The notes: a model not told the origin generated them from the sequence alone. A stretch of DNA of 64,000 nucleotides from Schistosoma haematobium (GCF_000699445.3 NC_067200.1:4790950-4854949); one strand, 5' to 3'; positions 36,530-50,177 are shown, numbered from the stretch's first letter. Numbers and translations: made by a program.

Positions 36530-37540
36530 TCATTTCACAAGAGGTTACAACATTGCACTTGTCAATTAACAGTATCGTGTATACGTGATTGTGTGACCAT
36601 TGTTTTAAACTAAACTATCGGAATGCGGCATCAATATTCAACAAAGCACCTCAATGCTTCGTTATTTGACTACTCACTCTTGAGTGAAATCTGGTTGAAA
36701 GACTGTGTTATAAAGCAGTCAAGTAGTATCTTTTGAACGAATCTGTGCGTGATCTATCCAGACAGGATGAAACAACATTGATGTGTTGCGATTGGTAATT
36801 TTCTCGCATCCTTTATCAACTTCCTTATTTATTGTAATTTAGATTCGATTCATTGAACAATTATTGGCTGAATAGCTGGGTGGTCATATTTGTTTAGGTA
36901 ATAGGGTACATTTAAATTTATAAAGAATTTCAGAACGGTCAGTTTACCCAATCACACTGTTTTGGTTTCAACCGGACAAGAGCGCGTATCTAACCCACCT
37001 AGACAGTTATTCTTCAGTTCAAACATTAGTTTGCATCTAACACCTCCAAGAATGTGTACATTAATTAAAATGAAGTATCTTTCAAATTATTAAAATGAAA
37101 TTTATGTACCAGAAAATTTACGAACTTGTAGAAGGTTTTTAAAGTCATTCAGATTTTCTCGAAATGGAGTGTTAGCGTTATTAATGGCATCAAATGATGG
37201 AATATATATGAGACTTTTCTTTTTCTAACAAAACTTTAAACAGCATTATAATATTGTCTGAATGGGTATCTGTTGAGATAGCAGTAATTTTAACATTATA
37301 CTAAACGGCCTTCCGGTGCTTCCGGGTTTCTAACGGTGACCTAGCCCAGATTAATCCATGGATCCAAGCATTGTCGTGTTCACCGTAGTAGTTTAATTTC
37401 ACATCACCAAAGAGATACACTCCATGTTTTACGCCATGCAACTCACCCTGGTGTATCTGAATCTATCAGAAGTGTGACAAATCAGGAATCACAAACAAGA
37501 CTTATCCTTATCATAAACAGTGAAGTTAGTTGAAAAATAC
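36530..37540. other. Unassigned sequence downstream of host gene
   Basis: No coding features recognised. A GC-richer patch at 37300-37450 ('ccggtgcttccgggtttcta') stands out from the AT-rich background and may be a fragment of an interspersed repeat, but no second copy is visible in the window. Confidence 0.4.
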
Positions 37541-38070
37541 AGCTGGGATGGTAAATGATTGGAGTGTTTATTCGTGGATGGTGCAAGACCATCTATGAAT
37601 TGACAACCAGAAGATTTGTTTTCACTTCATCTTTTTAGGAAAGTAGTGACAATTTGTAGAATGAGAATTTCACTCATCTTCGATCTCTGTATGTAGGTGA
37701 TTTTCAGTCAAATAAACAACATATTATTAGAAAACGATGTTGTTTTATTCAAAACAACATTCTTATAACGCTCACTGAACAGAATAGACTACATACATTG
37801 TAGTATTATTTGATTATTGAGATAGAATGAGGTGATCAATGATAACAAAGTATAATCATAGTTGATTCTATAAACAATAGAGGTCAACAGAAATATGTTT
37901 GTTCATTAAACAAACACGTTTACACTGAGATTAAAGAGGTAATCAATATTACTTTGAATATTTTATTGGATATTACAGAAATGATGGAACGTGATGTTAT
38001 GTTATATTCAATGCGATGAATCAGACAGAATTCTCAATTTTTTAAATCTTATTCCTCAATGCATACGATT
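37540..38070 (+). repeat. Five-copy dispersed repeat, copy 3
   Basis: Contains the same ordered anchors as 1540-2400 and resembles that copy most closely ('gcaagaccatctatgaattgacaacc-gaagatttg'). It continues to the 'cagacagaattctcaatttttt-aaatcttattcct' block. It lies about 1.2 kb downstream of the host gene. Confidence 0.7.
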
Positions 38071-39375
38071 TACAGGTCTATGACGTTTGTATAAATTAAT
38101 GATACCTTTGTACTTGAAGACTGTCCGCTTTCGAATTCCGAATACAATACGTTCGTCTGTCCTCATCTAGTTCTCACGCAATATAACTCAATCTGTATAA
38201 CGAAAGATGGCTGGTGACCAACAATGGAATATATGATGCGCTTTTCTCCCTATTTGTGACTCGTCATCTGAAAAACCACTACTTACATCTTTGTGTAGGA
38301 ATGAAGATTAGTGCATCACGACAGTTTTGATGGGATGGTTGATGCGACAAAGTAATGGACGATGAGTAAAACAATACTCTCGTCACGGAAAAGAAGGCAA
38401 CATCAATAAAGACAGTATGTACATCACGGTCTGTACACTAATAGACGCACACACATTTAGCTTGAAAAATGGCAAACATTTATATATATATATATAGACA
38501 AGTAAAAAGAGGCACGTTTACTTCCTAACTGCTTCAAATGTGCCAACTACTTTGATTAGTGTTGCTGTTGGCTTATCACAGTACGATGATCACGGTAAAC
38601 CGGGTGGAGTAAATATGAGGTGGAAAGTTGAGAAGACATGTTGATGGTTTGTGACTAACAAGGTGTGTGTAATATGCGCTTATGAATTGTACTGAAAGTA
38701 TTGCACAGCACAGTGTATAGGCAGGCGTCTCCAGACAAAGTAAAATATATCACAACTACCAGAGTTTATGCACGCAAACAAATATATGATTGCAGTACAA
38801 TACCTCACCCAGCAAATATACTATGTGATAAACAGATTATTAGAGCTGACACATTCAACAACTTGTATTAAGCACATAACTAGCAAACGCGCTATCGTAT
38901 TTTCAAACATTACCCACAAGATTGAGCAAGGGACAAAACAAAGCGATAAGGAGTCCAATCTCCACACATCGAGTCAACACCTGTTACCGCATGAGAGGAA
39001 ACTCCAATGTTTGAAATTATTGACGAGAGCCAACCGAATCTACCATACGATTTCAGAATTCGGCTCTTATATACAGTAGATTCAATAGGAATGCACATCA
39101 ATAAATTTAATGTTTGTACTCTGAACGTGTTCATATAATCTCTGAACTTACCCTGACCTTGTATTTATATGTTTCTAAACTTTTCTGTCTCTTCCTTCAT
39201 GGAACTTTTTTACGGAACTTCATTTTTTCAACTCTTTTATTTTCGAATTTGATCTTACGTAACCTGTTTATGAGTTTGATCATGTCTTTTTCACTGCACT
39301 TGTCCTAATAATTACTGATCATTCATTTCACAGACAATAAAAACGATTTATGTTTACATACATTTTCAATTACTG
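38071..39375. other. Unassigned sequence with short TA microsatellite
   Basis: No gene recognised. An alternating TA tract occurs at about 38480-38496. A 103-codon plus frame at 38768-39079 has no identifiable domain. This region may include 5' parts of the LINE whose RT starts at 39397, but no homology was seen. Confidence 0.4.
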
Positions 39376-39379
39376 TTCA

Positions 39380-40760
39380 CATTCACATTCACAATAATGG
39401 AAAAAGTGATACAAAATCAACTACTTGATCACGTACTTAACGAAGATCTGATAGACCCGTCACAACATGGCTTCATTAGAACAACGTCGTGTCTGATAGA
39501 CATCTTTAACGAGGTTACTCGCATAAGTGACCGGAAGAAACTAACGGTTAAACTTTATTTCGATATTCAGAAAGCCTCTGATAAAGTACCTCATAATCTT
39601 CTAATCGGTAGACTCAAGTCAGTTGGAATTATAAATCCCCTTTACCAATGGATCAAGTCTTTTCCTACGACAAGTTTCCAAATAACCAAGATTAACTCTA
39701 CAACATCTACACCTCGACCAATAACCAGTGGTGTTGTGCAGGGTAGTGTTTTGGGTCCTTTGCTTTTTGTAGCCTACATCAACATTATATGCAAGCGATT
39801 AAACACAGATAAGACTTACATCTACGCTGATGACTGAAACGTCATCTATAAAACTGACATTTGCGATGTACTTAGTACTACGCAAACGATTCAACATGCA
39901 CTCAAAATGGTAGACGACTTGTGCAAACGCTAGAGGTTAGACGTCGACACAGAGAAATGCGGCTGGTTATGCATAGGAGACACGTCTCTTAAAATAAAAT
40001 AAACACTTAACAACAACACACTGCCTAGACTGGCATCAGTAACTGACCTAGAAGTACATTACTCACACAGTTTTATTTCTCTGAACCCATCCCAGCCAAA
40101 GCATCTAAAATGCGGAAGTTGCTTGGCTCCATTCTCTGCGATTTCTATCAAAATGAATCTAAAATCCTTCTTGATAAAGTTCATGTAAGACCTATCATTG
40201 AATAGTCCTCGTTCTTATTTTTCAACGTACGCCTATCTAGTATACTAAAGATGGAAGGAATACAACGAAATTTCACCCGCAAAATACTGAAGACTGGATT
40301 GGTCATCGATTATAGTTCCCGATGCCAAGTCTTAGCAATAGAACCCCTATGGAATAGACGGATTAGTTCTTATGTGATTCTCTACTTCAAACTACTCAAA
40401 AACCTTGCTTATTCAACATGTAAGATAGTTCTTCCCCGAGATTCACACGAATACGAACTTCGAAACAAAGTATCTACCGTCAAAGCTGAGAAATACGGAT
40501 CAAAAACTCGGAAAAACCTCTTTCTCATCAAGTATGCAATAATATGGAACAGTCTTCCCTCTGAAATACGCATGACAGATTAATTACATTCGTTTGTAAA
40601 ACTGCTTGATCAACCACTCACTTGCACTGATCTTGCACGTACGAACACATATGCGCCCCATTCAGACATCATAAGTTCTCTCCATGTCTATACCAAAATG
40701 GACTTCAAGTTCAGTTTACCTTATTTTTCCAACTCTGAAGTTGCATTAGTTACTCCTTCC
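39380..40760 (+). mobile_element. 5'-truncated CR1/jockey-like LINE
   Basis: The open frame 39397-39837 gives RT fingers/palm ('LIDPSQHGF', motif A 'YFDIQKASDKVPH', motif B 'SGVVQGSVLGPLLF') and ends at the catalytic 'YADD' box, where a TGA immediately follows. A further piece near 39840-40120 and the C-terminal region at 40251-40583 ('GIQRNFTRKIL', 'LAIEPLWNRRI', 'FLIKYAIIWNSLPSEIR') complete the order. The endonuclease and ORF1 are missing. It belongs to the same broad group as the 13.5-17.5 kb LINE but is clearly another subfamily. Confidence 0.8.
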
Positions 40761-41573
40761 ACACTATTTCTTCACTTGAATTAGACAGGTAACTCACTGG
40801 ACCTATCGATACTGTTCAACCAAACTCCATCGCTAAGGGACATTCACTAACACCCTAAAAAGTTGAGAGCACCACACAATCGACTGCCTACTACCAGTGG
40901 TCTTGCGTCTACGTAGCCTGTTACCCATCAATCGGTTAGGACAACACAAAATAACATGAGCACGAAGTTAGTGTGAGTTTTTTCTCATTAGTTTTTTATT
41001 AGCGTTTTACTCTTCTGTACACTGTATTGACTAGCTATTAATATCATTTCTCCACTCGTTACCTCATCTACAACTCATACTTCTGTACTTTTCCGCTTGC
41101 TTTGATAAACAACTATCCTACATTATACCCTTCTTAATGCTTATACTCTGATCGGCAAACTATACTTTATACTATGGTCAATTAAAGCATTGAATCGATG
41201 CCCTACCTACAGTCCATAACTTATAACTGCCTGATAAACTTGTGAAATGGTACTTATAGAAATAGTGTTTTCCAACAGGATGTGAAACACAGAGGATTGT
41301 GTGAGGTATGACATATATCCAAAAATAAGCTTAAATGAGCCTAACATCAAAAAAGAAGTGAGGGTGGAGTTACTGATCAGCAAGCATTGATGGTGAGGGC
41401 GAAAACTTCAATCTACCCATGTTTGTGGGGCAGAACATTTTGTATGTATCAGCCTCTATATGACTGAGAATAAGTCAATCAATCTGTGATAAAGATTGTC
41501 TTCCTACGCTCACCACTCAAACTCATGTTTTCAATTTTATGCTGGATTAGCTATTCTACTAAGACTGTTTATA
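40761..41573. other. Unassigned sequence between LINE fragments
   Basis: No recognisable coding or repeat content. The right edge is the abrupt start of homology to copy A at about 41574. Confidence 0.5.
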
Positions 41574-41583
41574 ACTATTTTGT

Positions 41584-42436
41584 TTGAAACTTTTCAAACT
41601 ATCTATGAAATATGGGACCTATCCATCTGTATGGAAAACATCCCTTATCACCCCTAGATTCAAAACAGGACCACGTAGTGATATTATTAACTATAGGCTA
41701 ATTAATTTGACATCCGTGCTCTCAAGAACCATGGAAAAAATCATCCACAAACAGCTACTATCACTTTTACTTTCCGCTAGTCTGATCAGCCCATCCCAAC
41801 ACGGGTTTATGACTAAACGCTCATGTTTCACATCGCACCTGGAGTTTTTTGATCAAATTACCCAGAGAAGAGATGTTGGTCAGTGAGTGATAATTCTTTA
41901 CTTCGATTTTAGTAGGGCTTTCGACAGTGTCTCTCACAAACTTCTTCTTTTAAAACTCTCTTCATTTGGCATACAGAATCCCCTTTTATCTTGGCTCAAA
42001 TCTTTTTTAGAAGAACGTAGCCAAATCGTTCGCTTTGGATCTTGCTACTCTAAACCTGTGAATGTAACCAGTGGGGTTATACAAGGAAGTGTGGTTGGTC
42101 CATTACTCTTTCTCCTTTTTATCAATGATGTGTGTTCCCTCTTTCAGTATGGTAAGCCTTTCATTTTTGCTGATGACCTGAAAGTAGTTTATTCATTCTC
42201 TTCTCCCACGAAAGAAAGCTATATTTCGGTGGTAATCCAAGAGGAAATAAACAAGTTGTACGAATGGACTATTTCGTGGAATATGCCACTTAATGTTGAC
42301 AAAAGTGGATTTATTCACATTGGTCGCTGTCTTAACTTAAATCTGACTGTACAGACACATACACTCAAACCTCTCAACACTGTTCGTGACCTGGGTTTAA
42401 GATATAGCAATAGTCTGAACACATTATATCTCTAAC
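41584..42436 (+). pseudogene. LINE ORF2 reverse transcriptase fragment, copy B
   Basis: Nearly identical to 16079-16922, with about eight differences. It shares the same TGA (here 41884-41886) just before motif A. Unlike copy A it retains the usual glycine in 'QGSVVGP'; motif A reads 'YFDFSRAFDSVSH' and the FADD box is present near 42173. It ends at 42436, where unrelated filler begins. Endonuclease and C-terminal parts are absent. Confidence 0.88.
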
Positions 42437-42529
42437 AGGGTTAGAGCTACAGGTCCCAAGCCCGGATAAAGGAGGAGGGTTGGGGCATGGGGTTAGCGTC
42501 CCCATCCGAGTGCATTAAAAGATTTTTAT
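42437..42529. other. GC-rich filler at a deletion junction in copy B
   Basis: About 90 bases ('acaggtcccaagcccggata' and 'gttagcgtccccatccg' are typical parts) replace about 850 bases of copy A. The composition differs sharply from both sides. It resembles, from memory only, conserved non-coding stretches seen in RTE-type LINEs of several invertebrates. It is probably a fragment copied in during break repair or a very short retroinsertion. Confidence 0.55.
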
Positions 42530-42819
42530 TTTATTTTCCTAAATTGTTGGTTTCCTACTGAGGTTCATATTCATTACGCAATTATTATTCTTATCATGGA
42601 TGAAACTTTTCACTAGGTGTTCACTTCTTTTCACTCCATTCTTTCCCTCTAAATAAATATTATTCTTAAGATTACGAAGTTTGTAATTAAAACAATAACT
42701 TGTGTTACACTTAAATTTAATTCTCAGACCCGTTTTATCTTCACTATGCATATATGACCCATACATATTAATATTTCATTCGAACTCACTTGAAATTTGG
42801 TCACTTCCACTTAACGATG

Positions 42820-44310
42820 ATTACCTGCTTACTTACGCCTCTTCCTCTCAATCGAGAAATGTCCAACGACTAACATTCTCCAACCCAATCTGACCTTGGT
42901 TTTTCTTCATATTTCGGTCAAATTTTTGTTCATTCTTGTCATGTCTGTCTTCGTTTCTTGTCGTATTGTGTTGTTTGGTCGTCATCTTCTCCTTTGAATT
43001 TGAAGAGTTTAAAAGAATGCTTGCATTGTCACGCAATTATATACTTTCCTCAATGTGTGTCCTATCCACTTCCAGCGCTTCTTTCTCCGTCGGAATCTGG
43101 TTTGTTTTCTCCCACAGTAGGTTGTTAGTGATTAAAGGATTCGAAGTATTTTGCGTGGACAACTGTTAATAAATACTTGTATCTTCTGTATTATGGCTTT
43201 CGTATTTCTCTAGGTCTTTGCCCCATACAGTAGAACTGTTTTGACATTTGTATTGAAAATTCTGGCTTTGGTGTTGGTTGACAATAGTTTTGAGTTGCAG
43301 ATGTTTAACGGTTGTAAATACGCTGCCCTTGTTCAATTGTTGGTGGACTACAATTGTTTGTAAGGATCGTCTGAGCTGCTCGATATCGGATGAGTTCAGT
43401 GTGGCTTGTCAATTCAAGAGTTCCTCAAAATGCTCTACCCACTTGTTCCGCTGTTCTCCAATGTTGGTCAATACCTTGCCTTCTTTAATTTCCTCTGGCT
43501 GTTCTAGAGAGCTTCTTAGTTTTATCATACAGTGGACTCATGTTTCATTCTCCTGAAGCCTTCACCGCCGTTCTTGATAGATCTTCTACTCCGTTTCGTT
43601 TATAGACTCTGAGAGTCCTCTTTACTTGTTTGTGTGCTTCTGTGTATTCAGCTTGTGCCTTAAATTTCTCGACTGTTGTTCGACTGATATTGACTGTTGC
43701 CTTCTTGTTCCTCATTTCTTGAATCCTACTCAGTGAATCAACAGTGATTCATTCCTTGTGATGGTGCTTCTTGTGGCCGGGAACCTCGTGACACGTTGAA
43801 GTGATCGTCTCCTCCACCACTTCTTGGTTGTTATTTGAGACTGATCCCAATCTATCAAGAAGAACGTGAAAAGCCTAAAATCTATTGCTGAGGGCTATCT
43901 TGAATTTGTTGAGTTTGTTCGGTATCCCGAAGAAAGGCCGCACTAAACTTTTGTGATCTTGTCCGCTTCAATGTCCAGTTCTTCTTGAGATTTAGTTTCA
44001 TCATGGTGACAAGCAACGGATGCTCTGAGGCTATATCAGCTACTCTCGTAGTTTTCACATCCTCCATCGTCTTCCTGAGCATCTCGTTGCTGCAGATATG
44101 GTCAACTGGGTTCTGTGTAGTGTGATCCGTTGAAATCCACATGGCTTTGTAATTGCGTTTATGTAGGAATATGGTGCCGCCTATGATCATTTTATCGAGG
44201 GCACAAAAGTTTGCAATTTCTCACCATCTTCGTTCATTTTTCTACTAGTCCATGTCGTCCCATGATTTCTTCATACCCGGTGTTGTTCAATTTAAACTAG
44301 GCATTTGAGA
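42820..44310 (-). mobile_element. Internally deleted RTE LINE relic, copy B
   Basis: Almost base-for-base identical to 18062-19330 of copy A. It then drifts: the 3' half of the endonuclease segment at 44095-44310 has clearly more differences. The minus frame 43882-44190 reads through 'DHTTQNPVDHICSNEML' and 'VADIASEHPLLVTMMKLNL', recognisable as RTE endonuclease. The RT core deletion is shared with copy A, so it predates the duplication. Confidence 0.8.
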
Positions 44311-44788
44311 TACTCTTCAGAATGGACAAGTCCTTTGTAGGCGTTTTTCAACGATTTGATGTAACGTATCGTATAATTAGTCAATAAATTCATCATTGTA
44401 ATCGTTGGTAGCCTCATAACATTGGATGTCGTTCATCATAACGCTCTCTGCCTTTGATCCTTGGTCAATGCGGTTCCCATAATTGCTTTTTGTGCTTATC
44501 TGGATAGCACCAGTGCAACTGCTTGTGTATATGGAGCGTTTCGTTCTTCATGGCAGTAGTAAAACAGCAGCTCTCTTGAAGCTAGACATTGGTGTCCAAC
44601 CTGTGTCTAATATGTTACACTGATTGTAAACACCTCATGGTTGTATCATTTTACTTCGTGTGCAATTCGGCTGACTCTCCCGGTCCTCTACATTGTATGG
44701 AAAAATTCAACGAACATGAACTAACAGTCACCTGTATGTCGGAAGAGGCATCAGCCTCACGAATTCCAAAAGTTCTCGGCTTTCATCA

Positions 44789-45189
44789 TGTTACGTCCAA
44801 GTATGAGTTTTGCTCGTTCCAGTTATTGAAGTGCGGACTATCGATCCACTTGCAAATTACGAACCCTAATTAACAACAGAACCAAGTCCCAATTTAGATA
44901 CCAAATTTATTCGTAATTCACAAATAATCGACCAAATGTCGTTCTAACAACAATAATTATAACAATTATAAAACAAACCTTCCATTTTGTAGGTTCCCGG
45001 AGCAAAACTCCCAAATACCAAACCAAAGACAAAGAGAGCACCAAATACCAAACCAAAATGTCCGAAATAATGATATAAACAAACAGTGTCAAAGGTTAAG
45101 TAAAACAATTACATCCAAAAAACACAGTAAATTATTAATGTACAATAAAAGGTTTTAATCCGCCAAATGTCTTCAGTTCTCCCGTAACA
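44789..45189 (-). repeat. 3' LTR of BEL element
   Basis: 401 bases, matching 50724-51123. Since the element is transcribed leftwards, this is its downstream LTR. Confidence 0.93.
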
Positions 45190-45526
45190 CTCTTGACCAA
45201 AAGAACCTTGGTTCTTTTCACAGACAAATAAATAAACAAGAATCCAAGTTTATGCATCACAAACAATCAACAACAAACACTCATTACACCAACAATCTCG
45301 TGTTCCCTAGGACTTACACCAGTACGCCTAGGGATTCGAGTAGCTACCTACCATCTACGGCTTCAAGAAGGCACAGTTTTCTAATATCTCTTACTAGGAT
45401 CCCTTTTCTTGTCCTCAATTCTACCTGCCTCACTAATCTATCCCTACTTGGTAACGCTCTCTGCACTAGACCTAAGGGCCATTTGTTTTTCTCGGAGAAC
45501 TCGGAACATATCATTACTAAGTCACC

Positions 45527-47211
45527 CTATCGTATGTTCCTCTCTAGTTGGGTCCACTTATATCTACGTTGCAATAGCGAAACATATTCTTTAGACCAAC
45601 GTTCCCAAAATACCTGTGCCAAGTAACTCGCCTGCTTCCATCTCTTAGAATACCTGTCCTTACGTAGAGTGTTAGTGAATTCTTCGACGTTCTCTCTCAA
45701 TAGCAATAATTTTGCTGGTGTTTTGGCATCGAAATCGTTCGAATAGTCTGTAACGGGAACTAAAGGTCGATTGTTAATTATACGCTCAGCCTCTGTCATG
45801 AAAGTTTCAAGACATTCATCTGTTAAAGATTGTTCCTTTACAAGAGCACCCAATACCTTCGTACAGAGCGAATTATGCGCTCCCACACTCCTCCCCAATG
45901 ACTAGCAGCCGGAGGATTGAAATGCCAGTCAATTCCCTTTCTTAGTAATGCAGAGTGTATACGCTCCTGCACCCAACCCTGAAGACATTTTCTTAGTTCA
46001 CGCTCAGCTCCCACCAGATTTGATCCATTATCACTGTATATCTCCTTTGGATAGCCTCTCCTACTGACAAACATCATTAGCGCCATGATAAATGAGTCTG
46101 TGGTAAAGCTATATGCCACCTCCAGATGCACAGCTCTCAACCTCAAACAAGTGAATACACAACCATATCGCTTTTCAGTACTTCTACCATGTTTAACCAT
46201 AATGGATCCAAAATAATCTACCCCAACTGATAAGAATGGATAGTCACCACCTTCTATTCTGACCGGAGGCAATGGTGCCATTAGTTGTTGAATGGGACGG
46301 GCGTTCCTCCTTTTGCAATAAACGCAATCCTTTTCCACCCTCCTCATGGCTACACCACCCCTCAGCACCCAAAATGTTCCTCGGACCGTTGCAGTTACCC
46401 ATGTAGCTCCAACATATCCCTCCAAAATATGGTAATACTGTGGAATCAAATTTGTAATCGTATGCTTCGATGGTAATATTATAGGATGCTTCCTCGACTT
46501 GGGCCAGGAACTAATTTGAAGTCGGCCACCGACACATAATAATCCGTTTATCATCATTGGATTTAAGATTCGTAACGGTGAATTTGCTATTTTCACCTTG
46601 CTAATGGTATCAGACGACATTTCAATCTCTTTCCGAAATACTATGCGTTGGACATACCGAATTAAATCTAAACAAGCTAAATTTAACTCATCAACTCTGA
46701 GCATACCTACCTGTAGAGACGGATCAGTTCTACCAGAACACATTATCAATAAATATCGCTTAAATCGAGATAACCATGCAACAGCCTTAAGTAATCTAGT
46801 CCAATCTGAATAATAATTAATAAGTAGATCGACGGTGGATTCTTCAACCATTACATGCGTGGACATTACTTTCTTTAATTCCAAGAGATGGGGTTCAGGA
46901 CCTTGTATATCAGCAGCAGGCCAACACTCCTTTGGCTTCTTCAAAAAAGGTGGACCCTCTTCCCATACCTTAACATCATCGATGTTGAACTTTATCTCTC
47001 TGGATGCAAAGTCTGCTATGTTTTCTTTAGAAGGCACGAATCTCCATTGGTCCACCTTAGTAAGACTATGAATAGTCGAAATCCGGTTTGCTATGAATGT
47101 TTTAAACTGGCTTTTCTCATTTCTAATATAATGTAAGACAATCATGGAATCCGTCCAAAATTTAACGTCCGTAAACTTAATATCTAACTCGGTTTGCAGC
47201 TGAGACCTCAT
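45527..47211 (-). pseudogene. pol: BEL RNase H end and integrase, frameshifted
   Basis: The 457-codon frame 45838-47211 begins in the RNase H/connection region ('FWTDSMIVLHYIRN', 'FVPSKENIADFASR'). It continues through the integrase zinc-binding region (CVYCKRRNARP) and catalytic core: D in 'VGVDYFG', D in 'YSDNGSNLVG', E in 'GGVWERIIRSVR'. A frameshift near 45860 moves the C-terminal part into 45527-45898 ('DECLETFMTEAERIINNRPL', then 'LARVFWERW'-like end). The integrase would insert element DNA into chromosomes. A TGA at 47221-47223 separates this piece from the RNase H start. Confidence 0.9.
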
Positions 47212-47220
47212 GCGAGCTGC

Positions 47221-48107
47221 TCACACTGCTGCCGTAAGTTCCAAGCGCGGTATAGTTTGAACCTTCAAGGGGGTTACTCTTGCCTTAGCCGTAACAAGAC
47301 GAGAACATATTTCAATGTCAGAAATGTAAGAGCGAACGTATGCTACCGCACCATACCCAGTTTCCGATGCATCACTAAAAATATGAAGTTCCAGGAGCGA
47401 ACGATCTGATTGCGGAAACAATACACAACGTGGAAAACTAACTTTCTCAACCCTCTGAAATTCACTTAAAATCTCTAACCAGCGTTTGCTTTCCTCATTT
47501 GGAATTTCTTCGTCCCATCCTAGTCCCAATTTACCTAAACGTTGAAGTAACTGCTTCATGGGAAGCATAAACGGTGCTACCGATCTCAGGGGATCATAAA
47601 GTGAGGCTACACTTGACAATATACCTCGCCTAGTGAGGGGGCGTCTCGGTATGCGAAATTTAAATTCAAACGAATCAACCATAGTATTCCAAAATAATCC
47701 GAACGTGTGTTCCGTAGGAAGTCTTCAAAGTCAATCTCTCTTCCGGCTTCTGCTCTCTCTTCTGTATGAATTGGTTCGACAACTTGTAAACAGTTACTTA
47801 TCCACTTGGTCAGTCTAAACCCACCTTTTCTGAGGAGAGAACCAAGGGCTTTTGCCAGCTCAATTGCATCCTGTACGTTATCAATAGAGGCTAAATAGTC
47901 GTCGACATAGAAACTCCTATCTACGACATCCTGGATATCTTCATTGAATCCCTTACCGAATATATCTACCGTCGTCTTAAGAGCGAAATTAGCGCAAAAG
48001 TGGGAGGAAACGGCTCCAAACGGATGAACTGTTAAACAATATTCCTTCACATTTCGTCGTATATCACCGTCTTCCCACCACAATAGACGAAATGCTCCCC
48101 TGTCTTA
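47221..48107 (-). pseudogene. pol: BEL reverse transcriptase palm and RNase H start
   Basis: The piece 47607-48083 carries RT motif B ('VHPFGAVSSHFCANFAL') and catalytic 'FYVDDYLAS', followed by 'GGFRLTKWISN'. A frameshift near 47650 passes to 47221-47682, with 'LTRRGILSSVASLYDPL' and the RNase H start 'LHIFSDASETGYGAVAY'. It ends at the TGA just after 'PRLELTAAV'. Upstream a TAA at 48105-48107 (GAA expected) separates it from the gag-protease-RT frame, in the same phase. Confidence 0.9.
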
Positions 48108-50147
48108 TCTCGGGATCTTTACTTGAAGAAACATCTCTTCGATATCAGCAGCTAATGCTACGTTACCTAATCTGAATCGCAGAAGTACACCAATTAAACT
48201 ATTTACAGTATTCGGTCCTCTCAAAAGCTGGTCATTAAGAGAACAACCTTGATAGACAGCCGCACAATCAAAAACAATTCTTAATTTTTCAGGCTTTTTA
48301 GGGTTGATAACAGGATGATGAGGAATATACCAACAGACAGCATCATAGTCAAATCCCTCTTCACTAGCTTCATTGATGTAGCCCTTACTTAAATGTTTAT
48401 TCATCACAACTTGATATTTCTCCAAAAGACTGTTGTCTTTCATAAACCTCTTCCTTAAGCATTCTAGTCTGCGTTCAGCTAGTTCCAAATTATTCGGTAG
48501 ACTTGGCTTATCATACTTCCATGGTAGACCAACTTGGAAATGACCACCCTCCAATCTAAACGAACTGCTAACTATTTCTAGAGCCTTTTTATCTTCGACA
48601 GAATATCCATTACGAAACGTATCTGTATCCTCGAACTCATGATTATATAGTTTTTCTAAATCTCGCAAAATATCATTAGTGGAACAATGACACCACTGAA
48701 CTTGATGTAGAGACCTTGATACTTCCTTAGGACCTATAATCATCCAACCAAGATGAGTACGCATAGCAAACGGATGCTTCCTGTCCCCCAGACGTTGTTC
48801 CAGGATCCAATGTGCATCCGGAGCATCACACCCAATCAATATTCCTACGAAATTACTTTGCAACCTAGGAAGGGTTATGTCCTTCAGATGTTTCCACCGC
48901 TTCAGTTGGAGTTCGGTTAAAGGGGCTGCATGATCAATCGGAAGTTTCTTGGTCGTGTAAACTTTGTTGATTCTTATAGAACCTTGTTGATCTAATGAAA
49001 ATACCTCTAAATTTACCTCCAAACAATCACAGTTGGTAGTTCCGTTTACAGTAGCCACCTTTATCGAAGTCTCTTTACCTTTGATACCCAACTGGTTAAT
49101 TAATTCTTCACATACAAGAGAAGTGTCCAAACCACTGTCTAGAAGTGCATATGTTTCCGAACATCCTTTGGGACCGTATGGTCTGACTGGAACGATCCCC
49201 AAACAAACCTTTGAGGAGTTCCAATCCTTATTTAGGTTCACCACATGGTTATCAATACTATCAATATGCAATAATGAATTATGCCCAACCTTGCAATTCT
49301 CAACGTCGCACTTGATGCCTGAGTTGCATGTCATAGCTATGTGACCTTTCCTTAAACATAAGTAACATAGACCACGTTTTCTTATCTCCTGCCTCCTTTC
49401 CTTTACATTCAATTTTGCTAACCTTGGACAATCTGTCGCCTCATGATCACCTACGCAGATTTCACAACGTGTTACCTTGACTGAGTTATTTGGGTCTCGT
49501 CTGATTGCATGAAAGCGTGATCTCTTATCAGCTTGGCCTTCAGGATTCCTTTTACCGAACCTTGAGTTACACTGTACTAATCTACCATAACGGGTCCGGG
49601 CAATTCTGGCCCTCTCTTCTACAAATACCACAAATTCTTCGAAGCTCGGCTCCTTCCCATGCATCATGATTTTATCGGCGACTTCCACCCACTTATTCTG
49701 CAATTCTACTGGTAGACATGAAACTATTACCTCCAAATTAGCCGTAGAATTAACGTCAGACATGTATCCCATTTCCATCAACGTTATACATACATTACGC
49801 AATTTAATCGCAAAGTCAGTTAATAAGTCAGCTGATCCTCCGACAGGTTTATGGTTTAATAACTCAATAATTAATTCTCGTGCAACAAGATGTTCTTTAC
49901 CAAATAAATCATACAAAATCTGTTTAGCTCTATCATAGCCCAGGTGAATGGGCAATGAAATGCAAGCTTCAATAGCTGTCCTGGCCTTTCCCTTACAATA
50001 GTATAACAAATACGACAACAATTGGCCCTTATCTGACAATTTACTCTCTATAAGGCTATTAAACTGACTAATGAAACGGTAATACTGACCTGGTTGCCCA
50101 TCAAAGTACATCATATCGATCTTAGGTAAAACCATGTTACTAACCAT
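48105..50147 (-). pseudogene. gag-pol: BEL gag C-terminal, protease and RT N-terminal part
   Basis: This 680-codon frame contains a gag capsid-like region, a CCHC zinc knuckle 'CYLCLRKGHIAMTC' (C-x2-C-x4-H-x4-C), and an aspartic protease with the active site 'ALLDSGLDTSLV'. The 'GVLIGCD' type second block reads 'GILIGCDAPDAHWIL'. The RT N-terminal part follows, with 'YIPHHPVINPKKPEKLRIVFD' split by eye, 'SLNDQLLRGPN' and motif A 'ALAADIEEMFLQV'. It stops at a TAA (48105-48107) right after motif A. Upstream the same phase continues into 50178-50579 across one TGA. Confidence 0.9.
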
Positions 50148-50177
50148 TGTATGTAACGTGTCCTTCAGCTCACCAAC

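Noticed and set aside
38480..38500. TA microsatellite considered as an origin or regulatory element.
   Set aside because: It is a short simple repeat typical of AT-rich genomes with no other supporting structure.
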